This document shows, piece by piece, positions 10,471-20,500 of a DNA stretch of 64,000 nt (position 1 is the stretch's first letter; the number at the start of each line of letters is the position of its first letter). The DNA is taken from positions 63,288,010 through 63,352,009 of the forward strand of contig CM066983.1 of NCBI GenBank assembly GCA_033977485.1, written 5' to 3'. The position numbers were made by a program, and so were the translations under genes. The notes below the pieces were generated by a model. That model searched no databases, was not told the origin of the DNA, and worked only from the letters and a program-made list of their open reading frames with translations. This DNA comes from Hydrangea macrophylla (lineage: Eukaryota > Streptophyta > Magnoliopsida > Cornales > Hydrangeaceae).

Positions 10471-12559
10471 ACATGAAATATGGAAACAGAGTATGAACTT
10501 CCTCATTTTTAATCTCAATATATTCATACGTCTGTTTGTGACAGACAGTGTTAAATTCCACAGAGTTGAAAATATAGTATGAAATTTTACACATATTTGC
10601 TATTACGGAAAAAAAACCACGAATGAGTGTGTTCACCTGATTGGCCCTTAGTGTCGCGAGGCCTGTGTTAAGAATAATCCTATGCAGATTTACTGGATCC
10701 CATTTCAGAAACCGTGGTATCATTTTCTTCTTGTAGTCCTTCATTGATGGTTTGATTTCAGATTCCACCAGTGTGGTATGCTCACATAGCCAATACTGCA
10801 AATGTGCCAAACAATTGTTGGTTATGTGCTGTGTGTCTATTGTATATAGAATATTCATTAAAGAGTATATAGGATTACCTGTAAAGCAAGGATGCATCCG
10901 GTGACCGTATATGGATCTCTGCGTTTTTTTTTCAATCGAAGTCTTTAGATCTCCTAGTATAGATGAACACCAGTCATACTGGCACATATTGTCAATGTTT
11001 TCTATATAGTTAACGAACCCCCAACGAACCCTGTCACCTCTATTTGCGTAGAGCAATGTTCCACAAATGTACAAGCATAGTAATATGACAGTATCGGTCA
11101 CATCTTCTCGAGTATGTCCAGCCACCGCTTTTAGCAATTCTGCCCTAATGATAGGTGTATGAATACTTTCTTCCCCTGGGAATCTACGTTGAACGAATGG
11201 TAAGTATATCTTTGGTGATGATTCCTTTGCCGCGTAGTACGTGTCTATGTAACGTGTCCCATTCACTATCCCAAATATAAGCTGAATGTCTGTAGGTTGT
11301 ATCCTCAACCTTTTTGGACCAATTGAGAAAGTGCCATCCAAACTGTTGTATTGACCAATCATTCGAATTGAACTCTCATCAAATTTCTTCACAAACTTAA
11401 CCCTCCGTTCAATGAATGCCTCGAACAAATGCCAGAACGGTGTCTTTCTTAACAAAATTATGTGTTCATCCCGGAGTTTAATGATTTCCATAAATGAATC
11501 GAATGCAACCAATGTTGACCTAAACCTTGGATTGAGTTGTTTTTGCCTTTTAGGCTTTTTGGGTGAATTAACACTGCACACTGCTGTTCAAATGAATACA
11601 TTGGCATATTTAACAACACATTGAGTGAAAAATTGTACAATCAACAAATAATAGTTCATACATATGCGATGTACTTTTTAATGCTGTAGTAATCAATTTC
11701 ACACTATATAACAATTTCTGTTGTAGACAATTTTGATGGATGGGACACGTTAACAAAAAGTATGCAATCAATTGCTCATACTTTTAAATCATACAAATTT
11801 GAGTACCAAATTTAACACTATGGTACTAAGCACATTATATCCATGATTGATATTTAAGATGTAGTCATCAATTTCACACTACATTATGAGAATAATCTAA
11901 ACAGTTAATCGGTTTAGGTGATGAACACGAGTATAAACTTTCACACTCATATTAGACTCAGATTGTCACAGAAAGCCAAATATTGCAGAAACCCAAGGCA
12001 ATGATTAAACCAAAAACAAAACACCCCCAAAAGGGCTATTTACTACAAGTACACAATTATTTACTCATACTCGCAAACGTGTTCGCCAAGAGTGCAATAT
12101 TTAGGGCTTCGGCAATTTTTGCACAAATTAATCCATGTTTGATAACTAAAATGTACTCACCAACTTCACACTACTTCATGATTCGATGAACACGAGTATA
12201 AAATTTCACACTCATATTAGACTTAGATTCATAGATCTTTGCAGAAACCCTAATATCCAGAAACCCAAAACGAGTAAACCTACAACAAAACATCCACAAA
12301 AATCATATTTTATGAGTCTATGGTCCTGATTCTAGAGAGTATTTTGAAAGCAAACAACAAAACGAAAACACAAAAATAAATTAATCTACTATCTGGTGAG
12401 TGATTTCAACGTTTTTTTTTTCCCCAAAATTTCAACCCCGATATACTGTTTTGATCAACAATTTTTTAATTGTGATCAACAGCCATACATAGTGTGAAAA
12501 ACATGTCACTGATTAAGACAATAGTGTTAATTTATACACTTACCTTTTTTCTTCGCCAT

Positions 12560-13008
12560 AAACGACCTTCAAGCTTTGATTTTCGTCGTCGGAGTGGAGC
12601 TTGGTCGTCGGAGTCCGAAGAGATGAGAGTTTCCACGAAACGACAGAGAAGATGTGGTATGTTGATCACGCAAGGGCTGCTGATTTGTTCTCTTCCTTTT
12701 TTTGATTTTGGAAAACCCTAATTTTTCGGATTATTTGCAAATCACGAAGTCTCATTTTGTTCATAATTGATTTGACGTGATTTATGGGAAAGCCAAATAT
12801 GGTAGTTGGGGATTTTATTAGCATTTGAAAGGGTGGGGCTAGAATGCGCGCGAGACGAAGAGGGTTATTTTTGTCCATGTTTTTATAAGTGGACCTTTGA
12901 TTAAAATGTTGCACATACTGGACCAATTGCAGAAAAGGTACAATACTTAGGACTTTCTACTAAATGACTCTTTTTTTTTTTTTTTGCTATGCTTTTTCCC
13001 CATCTAGT
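12560..13008. other. upstream flank of the KI gene
   Basis: This is presumably the 5' leader and terminal region of the KI-MULE. No gene is seen on either strand and no terminal repeat could be paired, because the other end of the MULE is missing. Confidence 0.35.
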
Positions 13009-13129
13009 TTTTGGAAAGGGTGCTGGTAAGGGCAAGTTCAATTTTTAATTTGGGCACTTTTTTTTAAGTAAAAAAAAAAATTACTGCTTCTTTTAAGGGC
13101 ACCTCCCACAAATTATATATTTAAGAAGG

Positions 13130-13940
13130 TTAGGTTTTATTTATTTTTGCTTTCTAAGCAAGGGTTCTCTCTTTCTTATTCCTCCTTAACTTTTGATCTT
13201 CTTCTTCTTGATTTTTATTCTATGTGAATTTATAACTATGCACTATTTTAGGGTTTATTATAAACAAAAGACTCGTTAATCAGTAAGTTCGACTCTCTGA
13301 AATTTTGATTTATGGTTAATTTAGTTTGTATACATAACTGAGAACAAAATATACTACACGAGAAATAGACTAACCCAACTGTTCGAATATGTGTTTACGT
13401 GAAACTGTCAAAGAACCATTGCAGTCACGTTTTGTTTTTATTGTTTCATAGTTTTTTTTAGTGTCATAATTTCAATGAATTCATGAACATGGAGTCTGCT
13501 AGCATCTGATCACCTTTTGTTTGTGTTAGAATCAGAGTTTGTCTCTTCTCGTTTTGGTTCTGGACATGTTATCTTTCATATTTGGTTCTGTTGAAAATTA
13601 AGAATAAAAGATGTTGAAAATTATTTGGTACCTTTACCAAATACAATGGAAAACCAACGTGTAGATATCGATTTAACACTATATTTTTCCATTGATAAGG
13701 TGGATATTTTGACATTTTTAATACATTAATAATTAAATTTAAATTATTCTTGCATTGTCTTTTATAATAAATATGTAGGTATTTGACTCGCAATCAGAGC
13801 TTGTCTATTGGGCTCAAGATGTTGGTATTAGATTAAAAATGGTTGTCATAATTACAAACTATGATGCAGGGCTTATGTTAAAGAAGCCAAAGTTGAAATG
13901 ATTAATTTCATATAGAAGTAGTTTCAACTGGGGTGGTTGA
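13130..13940. other. non-coding interior of the MULE
   Basis: AT-rich. The start (13140-13290) has a CT-rich, leader-like look followed by AT-rich text. No conserved frame was recognised, so a captured gene fragment cannot be claimed. Confidence 0.3.
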
Positions 13941-13949
13941 TCGGGAGAG

Positions 13950-15290
13950 AACTAATCCTAATTACACGTCTTAATTCACATTTGTTAGTACTTTTTATCC
14001 TGTTTTTGTGTAGTTTTACTTCGTTTTCTATTTTCTGACAGGATTTGGAAGAAATCACCTAAACCAGGCTAAACAGGATGAAAAAGCACAAGAAAGAAGC
14101 TGAAAAAGCCAGTTCGCGCGCGCGGAAGAACAGAGAATCGCTCGCGCGATCCGCTCGCGCGAGAATCCCAGAATCGCTCGCGCGATCCGCGCGCCCGAGG
14201 TACCAAATGTCGCGCTCGCGCGACCCGCTCGCGCGATATGTGTAAAAATCAAAGTTGCGTATTTCAGTATACTGAAGGCTCCTGTGCAAACGAAACTCCT
14301 GAACGACGTCTAGACTGTAAATTACATCAGTTTCAGTTCGTTTCGGGTTAGGAAGGCTTCCAAAACTTGTTGTAAATCTATATATACCTTATTTTATTAC
14401 AATAAAAGGGTTAGACATTGTTAGCAATTAATATACACATATTCTACAACCATACTTCCAGTCATTGAAGGGAGGGAAGCAAGGAGAAGAAGAAGAAGAC
14501 CAAGGGTTTCCATGGCCTCCTCCATCAACTACTTGCCATCCATCACTTCCATGGACGGCTAGATCATAGATCTAGGGTTTCAATGAAGCCCTAGACGAGT
14601 AATAGGGTTTTATTTATGTTTTTATTTTAGTTTTATTATGTATGGATGACAGTCACATGTTTAGAGGATTTTTATAAATAAATCGTACTTCTATTGATTA
14701 AATCATTGCTTTCAGAATTTATTCTTGTCTTAGATCTATTTTGACTGTGATGTGCTCAACGATCTATGCTTGCTGTGCTTGTTTAGATTGTTTACATGTG
14801 ATGGTGCTTTATTGATTTGTGCTATCAAGTATCCGAATAGTCCATGCCTAGGTTATATGGATTAGATCACAACCCTAGTTTAGTGTGGGATAATTCGTGC
14901 TAACCGAAGATGGATTATGTTGGTGCTTGAACCATGAATATCTTCTTGTCAGAGGAATTGGGCTTGTAGCTGCAATTCCCCATAATCATCCAACTTAGTA
15001 AGCTAAAGTAATTCATAAATATTCCTATTATGAAGCTAGTGGTGGATTTGCAATCCTAGGTTCCTTTAAACATTATTTAAAACACTTTTAATTGCTTTCA
15101 TAGTTTAGATTTAGTTTTATTGTTATTAGTTTAATTAAAATCAAATCAAAATCCGTTTTCATAATTAACTAAAGTTAGGTTTTAAAATTAAGTCGCTGTA
15201 GTTAATCAATCTCTGTGGGTTCGACCTTTACTTCCACACTGCAAATCTTTTGAAAAGTAAAGAACACTTTTTATATCTTGATTCTGACAA
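13950..15290 (+). repeat. probable LTR-type retroelement fragment
   Basis: The stretch has no coding sequence. It carries text typical of plant Ty3 LTR/leader DNA, such as TCTCTGTGGGTTCGACC near 15210, and a GC-rich repeat cluster at 14108-14245. Termini and target duplication were not found. The classification rests on general resemblance only. Confidence 0.35.
14108..14245. repeat. GC-rich cluster of CTCGCGCG words
   Basis: Six or more near copies of GCTCGCGCGAT-like words lie in about 130 bp, set in AT-rich DNA. A similar cluster lies inside the Tekay LTR at 60540-60790. Confidence 0.8.
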
Positions 15291-15354
15291 CATCAGTGGT
15301 CTAAGTTTATTTTGCACTGATTTTTGTCAATTGGGATGATTTAAGTTTTTTTGT

Positions 15355-16324
15355 AAGAGTTAAATACATTTTACGCCATTGTGGTTTGTTACCTGTGTCA
15401 ATTTGGTCCCTGTAATTTATAAAGTGTTACTTTAGTCCCTGTAGTTTCATATAGCGGTGGCAATTTTCGACACGACACGACAACACGACACAAATACGAC
15501 ACGAATTAAACGGGTTTGGGTTTAGTTTATACGGGTATGGGTCATAAACGGATCGACCCATTTAACACGATTAATAAACGGGTTGGGTCATGTTTTAATT
15601 GGGTCAACCCATTTAACACGATTAAAAAGGATATTTTTGGAAATAAATATTTTTTTAATACATTTTTTTTAAAAGAAAGTAATATTTATTATTTTAATAC
15701 CTGTATAATAGTTAGATATTGTTATTTGCGACTTAATTAACTTAAATTTGGAACAATTGATCATTTACTGTTGTTGACTTGTTGGTAGTTAGTACATTAG
15801 GTGGGAAGACTTGTGTTCTTAGAATCGTGCATCTTCATTTTTTTTCCTCTATGTTTGGTTTTTTATTACATGAAGTCAATCTATTAAATAGGTCATGTTA
15901 TACAAGCAAAAAAAAAAAAAGTTACGAGAAAACGGCTTGTTTATTACACGGGTTGGTGGGTTAAATGGGTGACACGTGAAATGCATTAGACGGGTATGGG
16001 TTTAGGTTTTTGACACGTTTAGAAATGACACGATTATTGACACGGCACGATTATAACACGACACGATTATGACACGACACGATTATGACCCAACACGACA
16101 CGATTGCCACCCCTAGTTTCATAAGTGTGACAAATAAGTCCAATAAGTCCTTTAATGACAAATAATTTTGTCATTGAAAGTAAAAAAAATTTGTCACAAA
16201 AAAGTGTTTTGAGTGAGTAATGACACAAGTATGAAACTACAGGGACTAAATGAAAATTTTTAAACTACAGAGACCAAATTAATACAAAGGGCAAACTAGG
16301 AGGGTGTAAAATGTAGTTAAGCCT
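15355..16324. mobile_element. long-TIR non-autonomous DNA transposon
   Basis: The first about 95 bp (GAGTTAAATACATTTTAC..., then GGTCCCTGTAATTTATAAAG) are the inverse of the last about 95 bp (ending GTAAAATGTAGTTAAGCC). The arms include paired TTTAGTCCCTGTAGTTTCAT-type text. The exact ends and TSD are unclear. A hAT MITE has inserted within one arm. Confidence 0.65.
15452..16115. mobile_element. hAT-type MITE with 8-bp TSD
   Basis: The terminal inverted repeats are TAGCGGTGGCAAT at the left and TAGGGGTGGCAAT (complement) at the right. They are flanked by the identical 8-mer GTTTCATA at 15444-15451 and 16116-16123. Next to both ends are multiple ACACGACACG words in inverted orientation. There is no coding capacity; the long T/A-rich middle has no transposase. 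The 8-bp duplication fits hAT elements. Confidence 0.85.
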
Positions 16325-16790
16325 TATTTATAAAATATAATATAATATATAGTACAATAAGTGAGGTGCCCTTACTAATTAAAGTAAAAAAATAAAAATT
16401 TAACTTTTTAACTTAAAATTAAGTGCCATAATTTAAAATTGAATGTGCCCTTACCAACTACCTTTTGGAAATGATATGGACGAACAACATGACTAATTTT
16501 TATTAATACATATTATATATATGCATATACCTATTACCTAATACAGCCAAGGGAAAAAAACCAGAGGACTGAGATACGAAGGAGAAAGGGGTAAAAAAGA
16601 AAAAAGAAACAGGGAGCGAGAGAAGACGAAGAAGGAAGAAGACTGACAGTTGACAGTCGCACACTCCGACACTCGAACACACACACACACACACACACTC
16701 GCACAGTCACTAGAGGAGCCTGGAGTCTCTAAGCTAATGCAATATTAATATTTAGTTATTGCTCCTATCATTAAGGTCTAGCAGGGAGCA

Positions 16791-17560
16791 ATGCGGACTC
16801 CAGTTAAAGAATATCTGTAGGTTTCCCAAAATTCGGAGCTAAATTTCAATTTAGCCCCTTCCTCAATAGATATATGTTATATATCTGTAGGTTTTGCCAT
16901 TATTTTTTAGCAGTTGGTGGGAGTCTTGCCTATGATGTTTCCAAAATACTTCTCATGCATTCTCATTATATAGACAGAAATCTGATGCATGTGGGTTTTG
17001 GCGAGTCCAAGTGATGGTAATCAATGTGACATGGATTTCATGGTTCATGTGATTATGATGTTCAAGTCTTCTACAGTATGGTTTCGCAGTCCTTTTAATC
17101 CCAAGTTAGGATTCTATTAACAATAGTTTCGTTTAGCTCTTACGAAAATTCCAAAAATCCAATTTTTTTCCTTTCGAAATTTAGTGTTAAATCCCCTCTT
17201 AGGGAAAAATATTGGTTAAAAGACACAATGAAAACTTTTTTGTTAATTAAGTCCCTCAACCCAAGTTTTTTGTACAAAAATCCCGACAAGTTAGTAAAAT
17301 TTCACTCAACTTTTTCACTAAAAAGTTTTTAGTGAAATTTCATTAACTTAGGATTTTTGTCCAGTTTTTTATATGTGAGCGACCTATCACTAAAATATTT
17401 TTCTTGTTGGACTTGATGCTTAAAAAGTACTCTAAAATGGACTAAATCCTAATTACCCCTTCTTTCTTTTCTTCCAGGATTGAGCTTGTGGGTCATTGTG
17501 CTAATCATATTACCAGCAGTAGCGGTGTATTATATGAAGAATGGAGGAATTCTTCCTTAG
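16791..17560 (+). CDS. possible small single-pass membrane protein (two exons, uncertain)
   Basis: A good 3' splice site (pyrimidine run then CAG at 17475-17477) is followed by an open frame reading GLSLWVIVLIILPAVAVYYM and then KNGGILP and a TAG at 17558-17560. That is a strongly hydrophobic membrane segment with a short polar tail, a plausible final exon. A candidate first exon is ATG at 16791 (MRTPVKEY) with donor GTAGGT after 16816. Joining it in phase requires an acceptor at GAG (about 17484) rather than the better one at 17477, so exon 1 or the junction may be wrong. The region just upstream (16600-16730) is CA-repeat rich and leader-like. I do not recognise the family. Confidence 0.35.
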
Positions 17561-17826
17561 AAGTTGACATTAAAGTTTTTGAATAATTGTTCAATATTGA
17601 GTGCAATTTGTTTTAGTTGAGGAAAGGCCAGATTTGTTCATGACTATATGATGGAGGCTTGTTTCTTGGGATGGCAATGTGGGTCTAGCTGGTTTTCTCT
17701 TTACCAAGGCCAGCCCGTTCCCCTTGAATAGGAGGGGTGAAATGGAGGAGCACTGGGTATGGTATTAATTTGTATTTGTGAAGACAGATCTCATAATGGA
17801 AGATTAATGATTGGGAATTGTTATTG

Positions 17827-17965
17827 TCACTCCATCGTTGAACTAAGGCACTCTATGGTACCACTTTTAGAGCATGTGGTACCATGTATGCAATGCATGA
17901 CATACATGGTACCACATGCTCTAAGAGTGGTACCATGGAGTGTCTTAGTTCAATGATAGAGTGGA
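17827..17965. repeat. near-perfect hairpin (about 64-bp arms, 10-base loop)
   Basis: 17827-17890 pairs with 17901-17965 with about five mismatches and no gaps across the inner 60 bases. The loop is CAATGCATGA. It is either a small foldback MITE or a young miRNA-type precursor; no clear target duplication was found. Confidence 0.75.
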
Positions 17966-18046
17966 AATAGCATCACCCTTAATGATTCTTCGTTAAAATT
18001 TATTTCATAGTGGTTGGTTGATGGTTAAATATTCACAATTTATTTT

Positions 18047-18573
18047 GGGTGGGGCTATGGACACCACTATATTTGTTAGAGACGTCACCTTATTTGTACT
18101 TCATTAATTTTTTAAAAACCAAACCAGACATATTCCTAAAAATCCACACTTTTTATGACATGCCCAAATTACCCTTTCCCTCACACCGGCCAAACTACCC
18201 TCTCTTCTCTCTCACATGTGAATCTCTTTTTTTTCCTCCTTTCACCCATGATGCCCCGCGCAACCATTTCCTTGAATTCTAGACAGCATGATAGAGGCAT
18301 AGAGCCCACTACCCATTACAATGAATAATCCTCTCACTTCCATGCTCCATTTCTTACATGGAAGGCATGTTTGGATGAACATAACCCAAACCCAACAAAA
18401 TCATTTGCTTTCAAATTTCCCACCATCAACCGTACACATAACCTTTCCAAAAAAAAAAAAACCCTTAACGGACATGAACGAATTCCCAATTTCTAGGCAA
18501 TAAGACGCTAAAATCCTACATAGACATGGGTTTAGAGAAATTCGCTACAAATATGGCTTTCCTAGTGGTACTT

Positions 18574-18643
<70 letters not shown>

Positions 18644-18954
18644 CTTTGGGGATGGGAAATTGCGGTTGGGAAATTAGGGTTTTCCAAAAGAGGGGTTGTG
18701 GCGGTGGCGATGGAAAATAGGGGTTGAAAGAGAGACGGTGGTCTGGTCCCCGGTGGGTGGACTGGGAGAGAAAATGTGGTGGGTGGTGCCCTAGTGTGAG
18801 CCCTTGAGAGAGGCGAGAGAAGAGAGAAAGGGTAATTTGGGCATGTCATAAAGAGTGAGTTTTTAGGAATGTGTCTGGTTTGATTTTTAAAAAATTAATA
18901 AAGTATAGATCAAGTGGTGTCCCTAGCAAATATGGTGGTGTCATAGCCCCACCC
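18047..18954. mobile_element. long-TIR MITE with 8-bp TSD
   Basis: The left end GGGTGGGGCTATGGACACCA and the right end (complement GGGTGGGGCTATGACACCAC) start inverted arms of about 130 bp. The 8-mer TTTATTTT flanks both sides (18039-18046 and 18955-18962), although it is low complexity. The interior has a (GA)n run at 18574-18640 and is duplicated in style but not coding. Confidence 0.75.
18574..18640. repeat. (GA)n microsatellite
   Basis: An uninterrupted GA repeat of about 66 bp lies in the middle of the long-TIR MITE. It produces artefactual ER or SL repeat frames. Confidence 0.95.
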
Positions 18955-19094
18955 TTTATTTTTTATTTTTTATAATCAGATTTATATTTTTTAAGCTTCA
19001 GTTCTTTATACAAGGGATATTTAGTATTTGAGAATGTATTTCAAGGGAAAAAAAATTGTGATAATTGCTTCTAAGGTTATATCTTTGTACTAAT

Positions 19095-19490
19095 GATATG
19101 TTTGGTTTGAGAGATGAAAAAGTCGAAGGAAGGTGAGGAGGGAGGGAGGGAGGGAAAAGGTAACCCCTAAAAAAAAAGGGGGAGTCAGCCCTCTTTCTCC
19201 TTTTGTTTGGCTAAATAAGGAAAGGGGTGAGGGAGGGAAATAGGGAAAAGGAATCCCTAGAAAAAAAGAGGGCGGCTCTCTCTTTTTCTCCTTTTGTTTG
19301 GCTAAATGAGAAGGAAAGGGCGAATGAACAAATTGAATATTGTTTATTTTACGAGTGTACTATTATGGGCCAAAAAAATAAAATGAAAAGACGAGAAAAG
19401 GTTCTTTCCTCTCCCAATCTGGGAGGATAAGAAATGGTGAGCCTAGAGGGAAGTCTGTTTCCTCCTCCCCTATTCCAAACAAGGATTTTT
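19095..19490. repeat. purine-rich repeat, probable MITE
   Basis: It begins with TTTGGTTTGAGAG and closes with TTCCAAACAAGG in inverse sense. Inside, a block containing CTCCTTTTGTTTGGCTAAAT occurs twice (about 19197 and 19287). No gene is seen. Confidence 0.45.
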
Positions 19491-19805
19491 TTTTTCTTCT
19501 TTTTCCCTACACATTTTCTTATCTTTTTTTTTTTTTTTTTTTTCCATACCTTGCATTTCTGCCAGAGCCCTTCTTTAGTTGATGATCATGTAAGGATTTA
19601 ATCACTCCAGAAAAACTAGAAATTCAATTAGATGAGAACAACTCACAAGAAGATTACACTATGACTTGAAGTTTTAAATGTTGTAAAATGTGAGTAGTTC
19701 AGGATACATCCGAAGACCATGGGGAGACAAGATGTATTTTACTCATGTAGGACCCATTGTCTTGTTGTCCATACTTCATTTATTTTATTTTTGAAGGAAA
19801 AAAAA

Positions 19806-20171
19806 AATGCTAAACAAAAATTGCAGTAAGAACACCCACTGTATATAGCATTACTGAACTCTATTATCAGATTGGATTCATTGAATCAAACATTCAATAA
19901 CTACTTCTCATATGTCAAAAGGTTCTCATATATTTACAAAACAAGATTGCTATAACTGTGAAATTTGTTCTTTATACAAGACAAAAAAAATGCTAAACAA
20001 AATTTGCAGTAAGAACACCCACTGTACATAGCATTACTGAACTCTATTATCAGATTGGATTCATTGAATCAAACATTCAATAACTACTTCTCATATGCCA
20101 AAAGGTTCTCATATATTTACAAAACAAGATTGCTATAACTGTCAAATTTGTTCTTTATACAAGACAAATCC
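19806..20171. repeat. 183-bp tandem duplication
   Basis: Two head-to-tail copies start at AATGCTAAAC (19806 and 19989) and differ by only a few bases. They lie 330 bp and more beyond the stop codon of the minus-strand kinase/CYTH gene, possibly within or just after its 3' UTR. Confidence 0.9.
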
Positions 20172-20500
20172 ACAATTGACAAGGCTCTCTCAACTTTTAG
20201 TTCACATTTGTAAATTGGCCATCAATTGCCAACGGCACAAACATTAGGCTCTAAAATGACAAAAAAATTAAAAATTAAAAAATATATATATAAAATAAAT
20301 CAGTTCTATGTGGTTTACGTCAATTCCCGAAAAAGACTGTAAAAAATACCCGGGTAGATTTTGTTAGGGTCAGCATTTCCAAGAGTTACTTTAAACCAGC
20401 TGCAGAACGAGGTTAAGGAGTTCCCCGATAAAGACACAGTGAGACTGTCAAAAAATCATCATAATGAAGAATTCTGTTGTAAATTGGCCAAACATGGCAT
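20172..20500 (-). other. probable 3' UTR of the kinase/CYTH gene
   Basis: This is AT-rich DNA directly after the TGA at 20501-20503 on the minus strand, with no frame of its own. The end of the transcript cannot be fixed from sequence alone. Confidence 0.4.

Larger units (their letters stand above)
3565..12559 (-). pseudogene. Ulp1/C48-protease-like KI gene, split by a retroelement
   Basis: Exons that can be placed: 12559-12544 (ATG, MAKKK, donor GTAAGT); about 11583-10637; 10044-9692 continuing at 6162-5625 once the element 6168-9691 and one TSD are removed; 5506-5363; 5340-4952; about 4873-4779; about 4490-4390; 4287-4045; 3936-3565 (stop). The second exon resembles the plant mobile/DUF1985-type region found N-terminal to Ulp1 domains in such genes. 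The exon at 6149-5640 is a charged coiled coil, and 5340-5100 is lysine-rich. The last two exons hold the protease signatures KH(stop)TLAVFD, LWRFYNSL and QQAPGTLDCGV, with the presumed catalytic Cys codon at 3805-3807. It is broken: a TAG at 4153-4155 replaces the Trp expected after the catalytic His, another TAG lies at 9775-9777, and a 3.5 kb insertion lies in an exon. Ulp1 enzymes cleave SUMO conjugates; activity here is not expected. Exons 4490-4390 and 4873-4779 are uncertain. Confidence 0.7.
2030..13008. mobile_element. KI-type MULE remnant (transposase end plus Ulp1-like gene)
   Basis: A MuDR-type transposase fragment (plus strand, ending 2864) and a minus-strand Ulp1-protease-like gene (12559 to 3565) converge tail to tail about 700 bp apart. 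Pairing of a Mutator transposase with a Ulp1-like gene is the known arrangement of Kaonashi (KI) MULEs. The left terminus has been removed by the LTR ending at 2029, and I could not identify the right terminal repeat, which should lie between about 12600 and 13008. The non-coding parts at 2900-3300, 4500-4720, 10050-10600 and 11680-12500 share a dispersed word, AGTGTGAAATT or its complement. Extent and identity as one element are inferred. Confidence 0.6.
13018..16462. mobile_element. non-autonomous MULE with 9-bp TSD, carrying nested elements
   Basis: The ends are GGGTGCTGGTAAGGGCA at 13018 and, inverted, GGTAGTTGGTAAGGGCA at 16462. The inverted similarity continues inward for about 90-100 bp, including a GGGCAC(C) block near each inner end. 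Both sides are flanked by the identical 9-mer TTTTGGAAA (13009-13017 and 16463-16471), and a 9-bp duplication is diagnostic of Mutator-like elements. There is no transposase inside. The interior holds an LTR-like stretch with GC-rich repeats, then a long-TIR element (15355-16324) that itself contains a hAT MITE (15452-16115). Confidence 0.85.

Noticed and set aside
10796..10878. An 83-nt intron with good GT-AG signals in the large Ulp1-like exon
   Set aside because: Splicing it would put a stop four codons later, while reading through keeps the frame open, so the exon was kept continuous.
18526..18849. Ser/Leu- and Glu/Arg-rich proteins on both strands
   Set aside because: Artefacts of the (GA)n tract in the MITE at 18047-18954.
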